DNA of 64,000 bases from Marisediminitalea lipolytica. Its GTDB lineage: Bacteria > Pseudomonadota > Gammaproteobacteria > Enterobacterales > Alteromonadaceae. This document shows, one piece after another, positions 1 to 8,018 of this stretch (within the stretch, counting starts at the first letter, position 1; every line of letters starts with the position of its first letter). The notes beneath the pieces were generated by a model. That model did no database searches, was not told the origin of the DNA, and saw only the letters and a list, made by a program, of their open reading frames with translations. The DNA is taken from positions 1-64,000 of the forward strand of contig NZ_MJIC01000004.1 of assembly GCF_001758465.1 (NCBI RefSeq), given 5' to 3'. Made by a program: the position numbers and the translations under genes.

Positions 1-31
1 TTTATGTGACCGGTCGCGAAGCGACAGAACA

Positions 32-49
32 CCACGGGTTTACCCGTGG
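32..49 (+). repeat. IS left-end hairpin
   Basis: CCACGGGT-TT-ACCCGTGG is a perfect 8-bp inverted repeat with a 2-nt centre, 33 bases before the transposase start. It is the expected kind of subterminal structure bound by a TnpA of this family. Confidence 0.7.
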
Positions 50-81
50 ATGAATGAGTCCGAGGCCTGTATGCTACGAAG

Positions 82-510
82 ATGGAAGTTCGAGTCTCAT
101 CACATGGTCTATATAGACTTCAATATCACGTCGTCTGGGTAACCAAATACAGGCGTCGGATACTGAAGCCTTTCGTCGTGGAGTATTTGCGCAAAGTGTT
201 GCCGAAGCTGCTTCGAAGTATGCCCGGCGTAACGATAGAGCGAATGGGCTTTGATAATGACCATATGCACATGTTGATGGTCATTCCACCGAAATACTCG
301 ATAGCAGAAGTGATGGGTAAACTCAAAGCCCAGTCAGCGTCAAACATGAGAAAGACATTCAAATGGCTAGGAAAGGTCTATTGGAATGAAAATATTGTTT
401 GGTCGCCGGGTTACTTTGTAAGCAGCGTAGGCTTAGACGAGCACACAATACGGAACTACGTTGAGCATCAAGGTCGGAAGGATTCAGATCAGCTCCGAAT
501 GGAGCTGTAA
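82..510 (+). CDS. tnpA: IS200/IS605 family Y1 transposase TnpA
   Basis: A 142-residue protein with the organisation of IS200/IS605 TnpA (HUH superfamily), which cuts and joins single-stranded DNA at hairpin-marked ends. The metal-binding HUH motif is visible as His61-Met-His63 in DNDHMHMLM. The nucleophilic tyrosine is Tyr126 in IRNYVEHQ. The N-terminal YHVVWVTKYRRRIL block is typical of the family. Length is normal and the frame intact, so the enzyme may be active. It sits between hairpins at 32-49 and 520-537 and upstream of phhA on the same strand. A RAYT (REP-associated) transposase is the alternative, but the close flanking hairpins and short C-terminus favour IS200. Confidence 0.92.
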   Translation: MEVRVSSHGLYRLQYHVVWVTKYRRRILKPFVVEYLRKVLPKLLRSMPGVTIERMGFDNDHMHMLMVIPPKYSIAEVMGKLKAQSASNMRKTFKWLGKVYWNENIVWSPGYFVSSVGLDEHTIRNYVEHQGRKDSDQLRMEL

Positions 511-519
511 CAGAAAGAA

Positions 520-537
520 CCCCGGGCATGCCCGGGG
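520..537 (+). repeat. IS right-end hairpin
   Basis: CCCCGGGC-AT-GCCCGGGG is a perfect 8-bp inverted repeat 10 bases after the transposase stop codon. It is the likely right-end recognition hairpin of the element. It could also act as a transcription barrier upstream of phhA, but no T-run follows it. Confidence 0.65.
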
Positions 538-577
538 GAATCTATGTCCGCAGGAAATCGGGGGATGAAGCTAAAAT

Positions 578-595
578 TGTAAAAAAAATGTTACA
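578..595 (+). promoter_or_regulatory. Putative TyrR box upstream of phhA
   Basis: TGTAAA-AAAAAT-GTTACA matches the TyrR box TGTAAA-N6-TTTACA with one mismatch and keeps the TGT-N12-ACA core. It lies 90 bases before phhA and about 40 bases beyond the right hairpin of the IS element. Together with the perfect box before tyrR it suggests TyrR control of phenylalanine hydroxylation. Confidence 0.6.
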
Positions 596-685
596 TGGTG
601 AGGGCGGTTATCCTCATCCCAAGTGTTTAGTCTGCCGTTTAAATCGTTACACTTGATAGGGTAGTAGCTGACAGAAATTCGGATT

Positions 686-1483
686 ATGTCCAAACAATCA
701 AAATATAATTCAAAACATCCTGATAAAAACGGAATAATAAAATGGACTCAGGCAGAAAATGCGGTCTGGTGCGAACTCTACCAACAGCAAATGGCATTGT
801 TACCAGGCCGAGCCTGTGACGAGTACTTTACCGGCGTTGACATGCTGGGGTTAGCTGCCGATGCTATTCCTCAGTTGCCAGCGATTGATGATGTACTTAT
901 GTCCGCAACTGGCTGGCAAACAGCTGCTGTTCCTGCGCTCATCAGTTTTGCTGAATTTTTTGAGCTACTGGCGAATAAGCGATTTCCGGTGGCGACGTTT
1001 ATCCGCAGTCGTGAAGAATTCCACTACTTACAGGAGCCGGATATTTTTCATGAGGTAATGGGACATTGTCCGTTACTGACCAATCCTGCGTTTGCGGCGT
1101 TTACCGAAACCTATGGAAAGCTGGGTCTTAAGGCCAGTAAGGAAGAACGCGTGTTTCTTGCCAGGCTTTACTGGTTTACCGTGGAATTTGGCCTGGTAAA
1201 GCAACGGGGTGAGCTGCGTATTCTTGGTGGCGGTATTTTAAGTTCTCCCAGGGAAACCCGCTATGCACTGGAGAGTGCGGCTGCTGTCCGCCATCCGTTA
1301 AACGTGCTGGATGCACTAAGAACCCCTTATCGAATAGATATTCTTCAGCCACTTTATTATGTGCTGGACAGTTTTGATCAACTGATGGACATGGCAAATA
1401 TGGATGTCATGCCGCTGGTTGATGAGGCCCGTCAACTCGGTTTGGTCGAACCACTGTTTACCCCCAAACAACAGGCATCTTAA
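686..1483 (+). CDS. phhA: Phenylalanine 4-monooxygenase (phenylalanine hydroxylase)
   Basis: Pterin-dependent non-haem iron hydroxylase converting phenylalanine to tyrosine, the entry step of the homogentisate route encoded downstream. At 265 residues it is the usual length of the monomeric bacterial enzyme, which lacks the animal regulatory domain. The iron ligands are visible as His122 and His127 in FHEVMGHCPLL and Glu167 in YWFTVEFGL. No Shine-Dalgarno stands out before the ATG. The pterin-recycling dehydratase phhB is not in the window. It is followed by its probable regulator tyrR in the same direction and preceded by a TyrR-box-like site and an IS element. Confidence 0.96.
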   Translation: MSKQSKYNSKHPDKNGIIKWTQAENAVWCELYQQQMALLPGRACDEYFTGVDMLGLAADAIPQLPAIDDVLMSATGWQTAAVPALISFAEFFELLANKRFPVATFIRSREEFHYLQEPDIFHEVMGHCPLLTNPAFAAFTETYGKLGLKASKEERVFLARLYWFTVEFGLVKQRGELRILGGGILSSPRETRYALESAAAVRHPLNVLDALRTPYRIDILQPLYYVLDSFDQLMDMANMDVMPLVDEARQLGLVEPLFTPKQQAS

Positions 1484-1510
1484 GCCCGGTCTACCAAGTC
1501 CCCTAAAGTT

Positions 1511-1555
1511 AATGCAGCACTGATTGATGTTGAAATGAACAATTAGCGCTGCATT
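1511..1555. repeat. 8-bp inverted repeat between phhA and tyrR
   Basis: AATGCAGC (1511-1518) and GCTGCATT (1548-1555) form a perfect inverted repeat with a 29-base spacer in the short phhA-tyrR gap. No T-run follows, so it is not an obvious intrinsic terminator. Its role, operator arm or mRNA stem, is unknown. Confidence 0.3.
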
Positions 1556-1594
1556 GGCGTATTAGACTTTAAAAGTAATGATATTGTGATATCT

Positions 1595-1612
1595 TGTAAA
1601 ATATAGTTTACA
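1595..1612 (+). promoter_or_regulatory. TyrR box upstream of tyrR (perfect consensus)
   Basis: TGTAAA-ATATAG-TTTACA matches TGTAAA-N6-TTTACA at all 12 defined positions. It ends 15 bases before the tyrR start codon, where a bound regulator would block transcription, so tyrR is probably autorepressed, as in the known family pattern. Confidence 0.8.
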
Positions 1613-1627
1613 GTTATTGAGTGTTCG

Positions 1628-3184
1628 ATGCGTTTAGAAATTAGCTGTCAGGATCGTCTGGGGATCACCCAGGATGTGCTGGATATTCTGGTTACCCATA
1701 ATATCGATTTGCGCGGTATCGAAATTGATGAGGTGGGGAAAATATTTCTTAATTTTCCCAACATTAAATTTGAGGACTTCCAGCATTTGATGCCAAAGAT
1801 TCGGCGAATCGAAGGTATCGAAGACGTTAAAACCACGCTGTTTATGCCTGGTGAGCGAGAGCGCAATCAGCTCTCGGCCATTGTTCAAACTTTGCCTGAT
1901 CCGGTTTTTTCCATTGATAACAAAGGCAAGCTGCTACTGTGTAATGATGCGGTAACCAGTGGTCTGGAAATGGATATTGACGACTTGCTCAACACCGAAA
2001 TCAGTGAATATGTGAAAGGTTTTAACTTTGGCCGCTGGCTGGAAGGCAAATCTCCCGGGCATAAAAGCACTAAAGTAAAGTTTATCCAACAGGACTTTGT
2101 GGCTGACATTTTGCCAATTATGGTGCCGGATGCTGCCGAGACGGCGATTTTAGCCGGCGCTGTGGTGATGTTAAAATCCGAAGTCAGACTGGGTCAGCAA
2201 ATTACGGTATTCCATCAGCATGGCACTGATAGCTTTGATAAGCTGATAACACAGTCGCCGATAATGCAGCAAACCATTAATGAAGCCAAACGGGTTGCCG
2301 ATCTGGATGCGCCCATTCTGATATTTGGCGAAACGGGCACCGGCAAGGAAATGCTGGCCAAAGCCTGTCATCAAAGTAGTCGTCGTGCAGACAAAGCCTT
2401 CCTTGCGCTTAACTGTGGCGCATTACCCGATAACGTGGCCGAGACCGAACTGTTTGGCTACGCAGCCGGCACCTTTAACCAGACAGAAGGTAAAGCCGGT
2501 TTGCTGGAACAGGCCGCTGGTGGCACGCTGTTGCTGGATGAAATTGCTGACATGTCTGTGCACTTGCAGGCAAAACTGCTGCGGGTACTGGAGGACGGAG
2601 AGTTTCGTCGTGTTGGTGACGTAAACCCGGTTTCTGTTGATGTCCGGTTTATTTGCACAACCTGTCAGGACCTTGGCCAACTCGTAGACGAAGGTAAGTT
2701 TCGTAAAGAGCTCTACTATCGCCTTAACGTGCTTGGTCTGGTGGTGCCTGCTTTGCGCGAAAGACGCTCTGACATCGTGCCCTTGTCCGAATCGTTTATA
2801 ATGCAACACAGTGCCAAACTGGGGCGTCGCCCGGCCAAGTTGAGTAAGTCCTGCGTGGATTTTTTACAGCACTATCCCTGGCCAGGTAACGTCAGACAGT
2901 TGCAAAATGCCCTTTTCAGAGCACTGTCACTGCTTGATGGTAACGAGATAACGAAAGAAGATATTCAGTTACCCAGCTGTACGCCGAGCATGACCTACGT
3001 TGACGAAAATTTTGAAGGGACACTGGACGAAGAAGTGAAAAAGTTTGAGCGGGATCTGCTCCGTAAACTTTATCCCTCCTACCCAAGTACCCGTCAACTT
3101 GCCAAAAAGTTAGGATTAAGTCACACCGCCATTGCCAATAAGCTGCGCGAATATGGCATTAATAAGGCTTCTGTAAAGTTATAA
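1628..3184 (+). CDS. tyrR: Transcriptional regulator TyrR
   Basis: A 518-residue aromatic-amino-acid regulator with the TyrR layout: N-terminal ACT domain (about 1-75), PAS-like region (about 80-185), AAA+ sigma-54-type ATPase core (about 205-430) and C-terminal helix-turn-helix (about 490-512, STRQLAKKLGLSHTAI). Walker A is GETGTGKE (234-241) and Walker B is LLLDEI (301-306). The GAFTGA loop that contacts sigma-54 is replaced by GYAAGTFNQ, fitting TyrR proteins that act on sigma-70 promoters. It sits between phhA and the hppD operon, and a perfect TyrR box lies just upstream, indicating autoregulation. The start ATG has no clear Shine-Dalgarno. Confidence 0.95.
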   Translation: MRLEISCQDRLGITQDVLDILVTHNIDLRGIEIDEVGKIFLNFPNIKFEDFQHLMPKIRRIEGIEDVKTTLFMPGERERNQLSAIVQTLPDPVFSIDNKGKLLLCNDAVTSGLEMDIDDLLNTEISEYVKGFNFGRWLEGKSPGHKSTKVKFIQQDFVADILPIMVPDAAETAILAGAVVMLKSEVRLGQQITVFHQHGTDSFDKLITQSPIMQQTINEAKRVADLDAPILIFGETGTGKEMLAKACHQSSRRADKAFLALNCGALPDNVAETELFGYAAGTFNQTEGKAGLLEQAAGGTLLLDEIADMSVHLQAKLLRVLEDGEFRRVGDVNPVSVDVRFICTTCQDLGQLVDEGKFRKELYYRLNVLGLVVPALRERRSDIVPLSESFIMQHSAKLGRRPAKLSKSCVDFLQHYPWPGNVRQLQNALFRALSLLDGNEITKEDIQLPSCTPSMTYVDENFEGTLDEEVKKFERDLLRKLYPSYPSTRQLAKKLGLSHTAIANKLREYGINKASVKL

Positions 3185-3206
3185 GTACGCAAGTTCTGCC
3201 TTTATG

Positions 3207-3240
3207 AGGGCCGCCAGCGGCGGCCCTTCCTGCATTTTAT
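3207..3240 (+). terminator. Probable terminator after tyrR
   Basis: A 9-bp GC-rich hairpin, AGGGCCGCC-AGC-GGCGGCCCT (3207-3227), begins 22 bases after the tyrR stop. The tail is only moderately T-rich, so termination may be partial. Confidence 0.55.
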
Positions 3241-3266
3241 CCCGGTTAATTAATGCAATTTCAAAT

Positions 3267-3284
3267 TGTCACAATTTATTTACA
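3267..3284 (+). promoter_or_regulatory. Putative TyrR box upstream of hppD
   Basis: TGTCAC-AATTTA-TTTACA fits the TyrR box with two mismatches in the left arm while keeping the TGT-N12-ACA core. A second TGTAAA half-site lies at 3290-3295, giving an everted TTTACA-N5-TGTAAA pair. It lies about 105 bases before hppD and is the best candidate for regulation of the whole tyrosine-degradation operon. Confidence 0.5.
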
Positions 3285-3388
3285 TATTCTGTAAATCCAG
3301 CCTGAACACAGCCTTTTATCTCTTGCTTTGAGCAACACATTTTCTCTGATTATATATGTTGCGTATTTGTTAAATGGAGAAGGTGAAC

Positions 3389-4480
3389 ATGGCGAATAGC
3401 AATAATTATAATCCTTTGGGTACCGACGGTTTTGAGTTTGTCGAATATACAGCGGCAGATGAAGAGGGTATCGGGGCGCTTAAACACTTATTCAGCTCAT
3501 TGGGCTTTGCTGAAGTGGCTGAGCATAAATCTAAACGGGTCTGGTTGTACCGCCAGGGCGATATCAACTTTATAGTCAACGCGGAACCCGCTTCTCAGGC
3601 TGAGGAATTTGCCCGGCTACGCGGTCCGAGCGTTTGTGGCATGGCATTTCGGGTGAAAGACGCCAAAGTGGCCATTGAGCACGCAAAGCAACACGGCGGC
3701 AAGGAATTTCACGGCAATTTGGGGCCTATGGAACTCAACATTCCGGCGATATATGGCATTGGCGAGAGTACGCTGTACTTTGTCGATTTGTACGGGAAAC
3801 AAAGCATATACGATGTGGATTTCCGGTTTTATTCAGACTGGCAGGCACGAATGGCAAAAGCCGATGCCGGGCTCAGACTGGTTGATCATCTCACGCATAA
3901 CGTAAAACGCGGCAACATGGCTGTGTGGGCCGAATTTTACGAAAACATCGGTAACTTCCGGGAAATTCGTTACTTCGATATCGAGGGTAAATTAACCGGG
4001 CTGGTGAGCAAAGCCATGACATCGCCGTGCGGTAAAATCCGTATTCCTATTAATGAATCGGTAGATGACCATTCCCAGATTGAAGAGTTTATTAAAGCCT
4101 ATAATGGCGAAGGTATTCAGCACATTGCTCTGGCAACAGACGATATATACCAGACCGTGAGGGATCTTAAGCAACGGGGACTGGCATTTATGGATACGCC
4201 GGATACCTATTACGATGCGGTGAACGAGCGGGTGGAAGGGCATAATGAATCGCTGAGTCAGTTACGTGAGTTGCGCATTCTGATCGACGGTGCCCCACAA
4301 AAAGACGGCATTCTGCTACAAATATTTACCGATACCGTTATCGGGCCGGTGTTCTTTGAAATTATTCAACGCAAAGGTAACGAAGGCTTTGGCGAAGGTA
4401 ATTTTAAAGCGCTGTTTGAAAGTATCGAGCAGGATCAAATTCGTCGTGGTGTGCTGAACGCCGAGGGTGGCAATGCGTAA
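3389..4480 (+). CDS. hppD: 4-hydroxyphenylpyruvate dioxygenase
   Basis: Converts 4-hydroxyphenylpyruvate to homogentisate. It is a vicinal-oxygen-chelate fold enzyme with two similar halves. The iron ligands are visible in the C-terminal half: His in DHLTHNV (about 167), His in GIQHIALA (about 245) and Glu in VFFEIIQRKG (about 324). The ATG at 3389 is preferred over the in-frame ATG at 3374 because GGAGAAGG (3376-3383) then lies at normal Shine-Dalgarno spacing. This gives 363 residues, usual for the family. It is the first gene of the hppD-hmgA-fahA-maiA operon, and its stop overlaps the start of hmgA. Confidence 0.97.
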   Translation: MANSNNYNPLGTDGFEFVEYTAADEEGIGALKHLFSSLGFAEVAEHKSKRVWLYRQGDINFIVNAEPASQAEEFARLRGPSVCGMAFRVKDAKVAIEHAKQHGGKEFHGNLGPMELNIPAIYGIGESTLYFVDLYGKQSIYDVDFRFYSDWQARMAKADAGLRLVDHLTHNVKRGNMAVWAEFYENIGNFREIRYFDIEGKLTGLVSKAMTSPCGKIRIPINESVDDHSQIEEFIKAYNGEGIQHIALATDDIYQTVRDLKQRGLAFMDTPDTYYDAVNERVEGHNESLSQLRELRILIDGAPQKDGILLQIFTDTVIGPVFFEIIQRKGNEGFGEGNFKALFESIEQDQIRRGVLNAEGGNA

Positions 4481-5603
4481 TCCTGCGCGGTTTCCGCTTA
4501 AGGAGGGCCTGCACTCCCGCCAGGCTCATGCGGATCTGCCTGAACTGGCTATTTACGAACGTGAAGTCGGTCGGGAGGGCTTTTTTGGTCCGGCTTCACA
4601 CCTTCATCATAAACACCCGCCAACCGCCTGGGTGGAGTGGGAAGGCGATCTTCGTCCCCGCGCGATGGATTTAAATCAACTGACGCCGCTGGCGTCTGCC
4701 CGCTCGCCTTTTTGTGCACCGGTGATTTTGCATAATGCCCATTGTCAGTATCGCTTCTGGCATTGTGATGAAGCAATGACGGCACTGGTGCGCAATGCTG
4801 ATGGTGACGACTTACTCTTCGTTCATAAAGGACATGGCGATTTCTTCTGTGACTATGGCCATTTTGCCGTAACCGAAGGCGATTACATTGTTATACCGCG
4901 GTCTACCATGTGGCGCTTATCTCCGCGCTCGCCAATGCAACTGCTAATGATTGAGGCTACCGAAGACAGTTACCAGTTGCCAGAGAAAGGCATGGTTGGT
5001 CAGCACGCGGTATTTGATCCGGCGATGCTCGAACATCCGCATATTAATGAGACTTTTTTGGCCCAACAGGATGAAAACAGTTGGTGTGTCGACGTAAAAC
5101 GGCATCAACGATTATCCCGCATCACGTATCCCTTTAACCCCCTTGATGCTCAGGGATGGCATGGCGACCTTACCGTCATGAAAATAAACTGGCGCGATAT
5201 CCGGCCACTAATGAGTCATCGCTATCATCTGCCTCCCTCTGCTCACACCACCTTTGTGGCCAGGCGTTTTGTGGTATGCACTTTTGTTCCGCGCCCGATC
5301 GAAAGCGATCCCGGCGCGCTAAAAGTGCCTTTCTATCACAGTAATGATGACTTCGATGAAGTGTTGTTTTATCACGCGGGTGACTTTTTCAGCCGTGACA
5401 ACATCGACGCTGGCATGGTGACTTTTCATCCGGCAGGCTTTACTCACGGACCTCATCCTAAGGCTTTTGCGGCAGGGCAGGCTCACGCCAAAACCTTTAC
5501 GGATGAAGTGGCGGTAATGCTCGACACTCGTGATGCACTGCATATAACAGCGGCGGCTGAATCGGTGGAAAATCCGCAATACGTGTACAGCTGGCGTGGG
5601 TAA
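4473..5603 (+). CDS. hmgA: Homogentisate 1,2-dioxygenase
   Basis: Ring-cleavage enzyme turning homogentisate into maleylacetoacetate, a cupin-fold iron enzyme. The product of 376 residues is the compact bacterial form seen in Shewanella-type organisms rather than the roughly 440-residue form. The C-terminal histidine cluster FHPAGFTHGPHP fits the metal-binding region. The ATG at 4473 is chosen over the GTG at 4467 because GAGGG (4463-4467) is then correctly spaced. It overlaps hppD by 8 bases, implying translational coupling. Identification rests on family resemblance and on perfect pathway context. Confidence 0.92.
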   Translation: MRNPARFPLKEGLHSRQAHADLPELAIYEREVGREGFFGPASHLHHKHPPTAWVEWEGDLRPRAMDLNQLTPLASARSPFCAPVILHNAHCQYRFWHCDEAMTALVRNADGDDLLFVHKGHGDFFCDYGHFAVTEGDYIVIPRSTMWRLSPRSPMQLLMIEATEDSYQLPEKGMVGQHAVFDPAMLEHPHINETFLAQQDENSWCVDVKRHQRLSRITYPFNPLDAQGWHGDLTVMKINWRDIRPLMSHRYHLPPSAHTTFVARRFVVCTFVPRPIESDPGALKVPFYHSNDDFDEVLFYHAGDFFSRDNIDAGMVTFHPAGFTHGPHPKAFAAGQAHAKTFTDEVAVMLDTRDALHITAAAESVENPQYVYSWRG

Positions 5604-5615
5604 CAGGAGAACATT

Positions 5616-6626
5616 ATGAAACTAGCAACCTATAAAAATACCACCCGGGATGGCCGTCTGATGTTGGTAAGCCGGGACCTGAAACTGACCTGTCCGGCGG
5701 CGCCGGTTGCCGGGACTATGCAAGAACTACTGGATAACTGGGATGAACTGGCCCCCGCGCTTCAGCAACGTTATCAGGCGTTGTGCTCGGGGGATTTAAT
5801 GGGCGAAAAATTTAACCCGCTAAAGTGTCACTCTCCGCTGCCCCGGGCTTATCACTGGGCAGATGGCAGTGCCTATGTGAATCATGTGGAATTGGTAAGA
5901 CGCGCCCGCGGCGCAGAAGTACCTGAGAGTTTCTGGCACGATCCGCTGATGTATCAGGGCGGCAGCGATGACTTTATCGGCCCTTATGATGATATTGAAG
6001 CGCCGGATGAAACCCTGGGCATCGATTTCGAGGCGGAAGTTGCAGTGGTAACCGCAGACGTACCTATGGGCACAACTACCACTCAGGCCGCAGAGCAAAT
6101 CAGGCTGGTGATGCTGGTGAATGATGTGTCACTACGAGGCCTTATTCCGGGGGAATTGGCAAAAGGGTTCGGGTTTTATCAATCCAAGCCGGCCAGCAGC
6201 TTTGCCCCCGTGGCAGTGACGCCAGATGAATTGGGTGGCAGCTGGTCTGATGCCAAAGTGCATCTGCCTTTATTTACTCACTTTAATAATGAGTTGTTTG
6301 GCAAACCAGAAGCGGGAGTGGACATGACGTTTAATTTTGCTCAGTTAATTGCCCATGCAGCCAGAACCCGTAATCTCTCGGCCGGAACAATTATAGGCTC
6401 TGGCACGGTCTCTAATAAACAAGGTACTGAGCATGGTTCTGCCATTGTTCACGGTGGCGTTGGTTATTCTTGCATCGCGGAGGTCAGAATGATCGAGACC
6501 ATTCGGGATGGTCAGCCTGCTACCGCGTTTATGCACGACGGCGACCGGGTGCGTATCGAAATGCTGGATGCTGACGGGGCCAGTATTTTTGGCGCCATAG
6601 ATCAGCGCGTAAAAATTAAAAAATGA
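5616..6626 (+). CDS. fahA: Fumarylacetoacetate hydrolase
   Basis: Last enzyme of tyrosine degradation, splitting fumarylacetoacetate into fumarate and acetoacetate. The 336-residue protein has the FAH-domain metal site: Glu139 and Glu141 in DFEAEVAVV and Asp170 in MLVNDVSLR. The SKPASSFAPVAVTPDELG block is typical of the two-domain bacterial enzymes. An AGGAG Shine-Dalgarno precedes the ATG. It starts 12 bases after hmgA, in the same operon. Confidence 0.96.
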   Translation: MKLATYKNTTRDGRLMLVSRDLKLTCPAAPVAGTMQELLDNWDELAPALQQRYQALCSGDLMGEKFNPLKCHSPLPRAYHWADGSAYVNHVELVRRARGAEVPESFWHDPLMYQGGSDDFIGPYDDIEAPDETLGIDFEAEVAVVTADVPMGTTTTQAAEQIRLVMLVNDVSLRGLIPGELAKGFGFYQSKPASSFAPVAVTPDELGGSWSDAKVHLPLFTHFNNELFGKPEAGVDMTFNFAQLIAHAARTRNLSAGTIIGSGTVSNKQGTEHGSAIVHGGVGYSCIAEVRMIETIRDGQPATAFMHDGDRVRIEMLDADGASIFGAIDQRVKIKK

Positions 6627-6667
6627 GTTATGCTTAAACTGATGATAACGACAATAAGGTTGTGCAA

Positions 6668-7321
6668 ATGAGCTTAAAATTATACGGCTACTGGCGTTCA
6701 TCGGCGACTTACCGGGTTCGCATTGCAATGAATTTAAAGGGGCTGGAGTACGAATATATTCCGGTGCACCTTGCTCAGGATGGAGGACAGCAGCATCAGG
6801 AAGGGTACGACCGACTTAATCCAGCGCACCTGGTTCCGACCTTTGTTGACGATGATGAAGACATTATTCTTAATCAGTCGATGAGTATTATTGAGTATCT
6901 GGATGAGCGGTACCGGGAGCCTTGTCCGTTGCTACCAGCGCATGCAGTAGAAAGGGCGCGGATAAGAGCGCTGGCGCAGGATATTGCCTGCGACATTCAG
7001 CCGCTGGCCAACCTGCGTGTGCTGAACCGGTTACAGGAAAGTTTTGCGGTTTCCACAGAACAAACCCATCACTGGGCTAAACAATGGATTGCCCAGGGCT
7101 TTGCCGCCATCGAGCGACGTTTGCAAACCCAGGCCGGGCGCTACTGTTTTGATTTTGATATCTCTTTGGCCGATGTTTGTCTGGTGCCACAGGTATACAA
7201 TGCCAAACGCTTCGACGTAGACATGTCGCAGTTTCCGCTGATAAGTAAAATCAACGATCAATGCCTGATGCTGGAAGCCTTTCAGAAAGCGCAGCCGGAA
7301 AATCAACCGGACGCGCCGTAA
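6668..7321 (+). CDS. maiA: Maleylacetoacetate isomerase (zeta-class GST)
   Basis: Glutathione-dependent cis-trans isomerase that makes fumarylacetoacetate from maleylacetoacetate. The N-terminal thioredoxin-like domain carries the zeta-class motif YWRSSATYRVRIAMNLKG, and the glutathione-contact stretch NQSMSIIEYLDE is present. The ATG at 6668 is preferred to the GTG at 6662 because AAGG at 6656-6659 then has normal spacing. This gives 217 residues, usual for MAAI. It is the last gene of the operon, 41 bases after fahA, and is followed by an intrinsic terminator. Its glutathione requirement links it to gshA elsewhere in the window. Confidence 0.95.
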   Translation: MSLKLYGYWRSSATYRVRIAMNLKGLEYEYIPVHLAQDGGQQHQEGYDRLNPAHLVPTFVDDDEDIILNQSMSIIEYLDERYREPCPLLPAHAVERARIRALAQDIACDIQPLANLRVLNRLQESFAVSTEQTHHWAKQWIAQGFAAIERRLQTQAGRYCFDFDISLADVCLVPQVYNAKRFDVDMSQFPLISKINDQCLMLEAFQKAQPENQPDAP

Positions 7322-7338
7322 ATTGCAATAAATTATAT

Positions 7339-7370
7339 CAGTGAAGCGCCTGCTTCACTGATTTTTTATT
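7339..7370 (+). terminator. Intrinsic terminator of the hppD-maiA operon
   Basis: CAGTGAAGC-GCCT-GCTTCACTG (7339-7360) is a perfect 9-bp stem followed by ATTTTTTATT. It overlaps the 3' end of the convergent Lrp-type gene. Confidence 0.85.
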
Positions 7371-7822
7371 GGCAAGGACGTCGTGTTTTTTACCTGCTTT
7401 AAAGCAAAGGTTGAGCTGAGGTGATCAACGCAGGGCAGGTGAGTGAGTTTGGTTTTCAATATGTACTCGTATTCTTCAATACTTTCTACGATCACCTTTA
7501 GCAAGTAGTCTTTTTCACCGCTGGTGGTGTGGCACTCTACAATTTCGTCGATAGATTGCACGGCATTTTCAAAATCCGTCAGCGAATCCCCGTCGTGATT
7601 TTTCAGCGACACATAAATAAATACTGACACACCCAAATTGAGTTTTTTGCCATCTAACAGGGTGACTTTGCGCAGGATGATTCCTTCTGATTCAAGGCGC
7701 TTGACCCGGCGCCAGCAAGGTGTATGAGACAGACCTACCTGTTGGCTTAAATCGGCCATTGAGATGGTGGCATTTTGTTGTAAAACACGCAGAATTTCGC
7801 GGTCAAATTTATCCAGTTTCAT
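7355..7822 (-). CDS. Lrp/AsnC family transcriptional regulator
   Basis: A 155-residue feast/famine regulator. It has an N-terminal winged helix-turn-helix (about 1-60, ISMADLSQQVGLSHTPCWRRVKRLE) and a C-terminal RAM/AsnC effector-binding domain (about 65-145, with HTTSGEKDYLLKV). It is divergent from the leucine-dehydrogenase-type gene, and a perfect inverted repeat lies in the shared promoter region. It therefore probably senses an amino acid and controls that gene (inference). Its 3' end overlaps the terminator of the tyrosine operon. Confidence 0.92.
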   Translation of the reverse strand: MKLDKFDREILRVLQQNATISMADLSQQVGLSHTPCWRRVKRLESEGIILRKVTLLDGKKLNLGVSVFIYVSLKNHDGDSLTDFENAVQSIDEIVECHTTSGEKDYLLKVIVESIEEYEYILKTKLTHLPCVDHLSSTFALKQVKNTTSLPIKNQ

Positions 7823-7886
7823 CGACGGTGCCTGTGCCGGTCTCGCAACCGGACATTATGATAGTTATTGTGCATCCATTATAATA

Positions 7887-7904
7887 CTAGGATAACCATC
7901 CTAG
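7887..7904. promoter_or_regulatory. Palindromic candidate operator between lrp-type gene and ldh
   Basis: CTAGGAT-AACC-ATCCTAG is a perfect 7-bp inverted repeat 65 bases upstream of the divergent regulator and about 115 bases upstream of the dehydrogenase. Lrp/AsnC proteins commonly bind such imperfect or perfect dyads in the intergenic region they share with their target. Confidence 0.45.
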
Positions 7905-8018
7905 AAAGCAGTGCAGTAAAAAAAAGCCGTTTGCGGGCTGTAAAGTTAATCAGTAAAAAAGCGCAAGGCTTGTCCTCATCGAGCTGCGTTAATATACGCA
8001 TTTCATCTCTAGGAAACT

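Larger units (their letters stand above)
11..540 (+). mobile_element. IS200/IS605-type insertion sequence (ends approximate)
   Basis: A single Y1 transposase gene is bracketed by short perfect hairpins, as in IS200-type elements, which have no terminal inverted repeats and move as single strands. On the left are GTCGC-GAA-GCGAC (13-25) and an 8-bp stem at 32-49. On the right are AGCTCC-GAAT-GGAGCT (491-506) and an 8-bp GC stem at 520-537. The exact cleavage sites cannot be fixed: the left one may lie at or before the window edge, and the right one probably falls shortly after 540. There is no accessory tnpB gene. Confidence 0.75.

Noticed and set aside
2325..2809. Long antisense and alternate frames inside tyrR and many other genes
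   Set aside because: They follow the codon structure of the real genes, with no recognisable domains or start signals.
7938..7960. TGTAAAGTTAATCAGTAA as a TyrR box for ldh
   Set aside because: The right arm CAGTAA fails the TTTACA pattern and lacks the TGT-N12-ACA symmetry.
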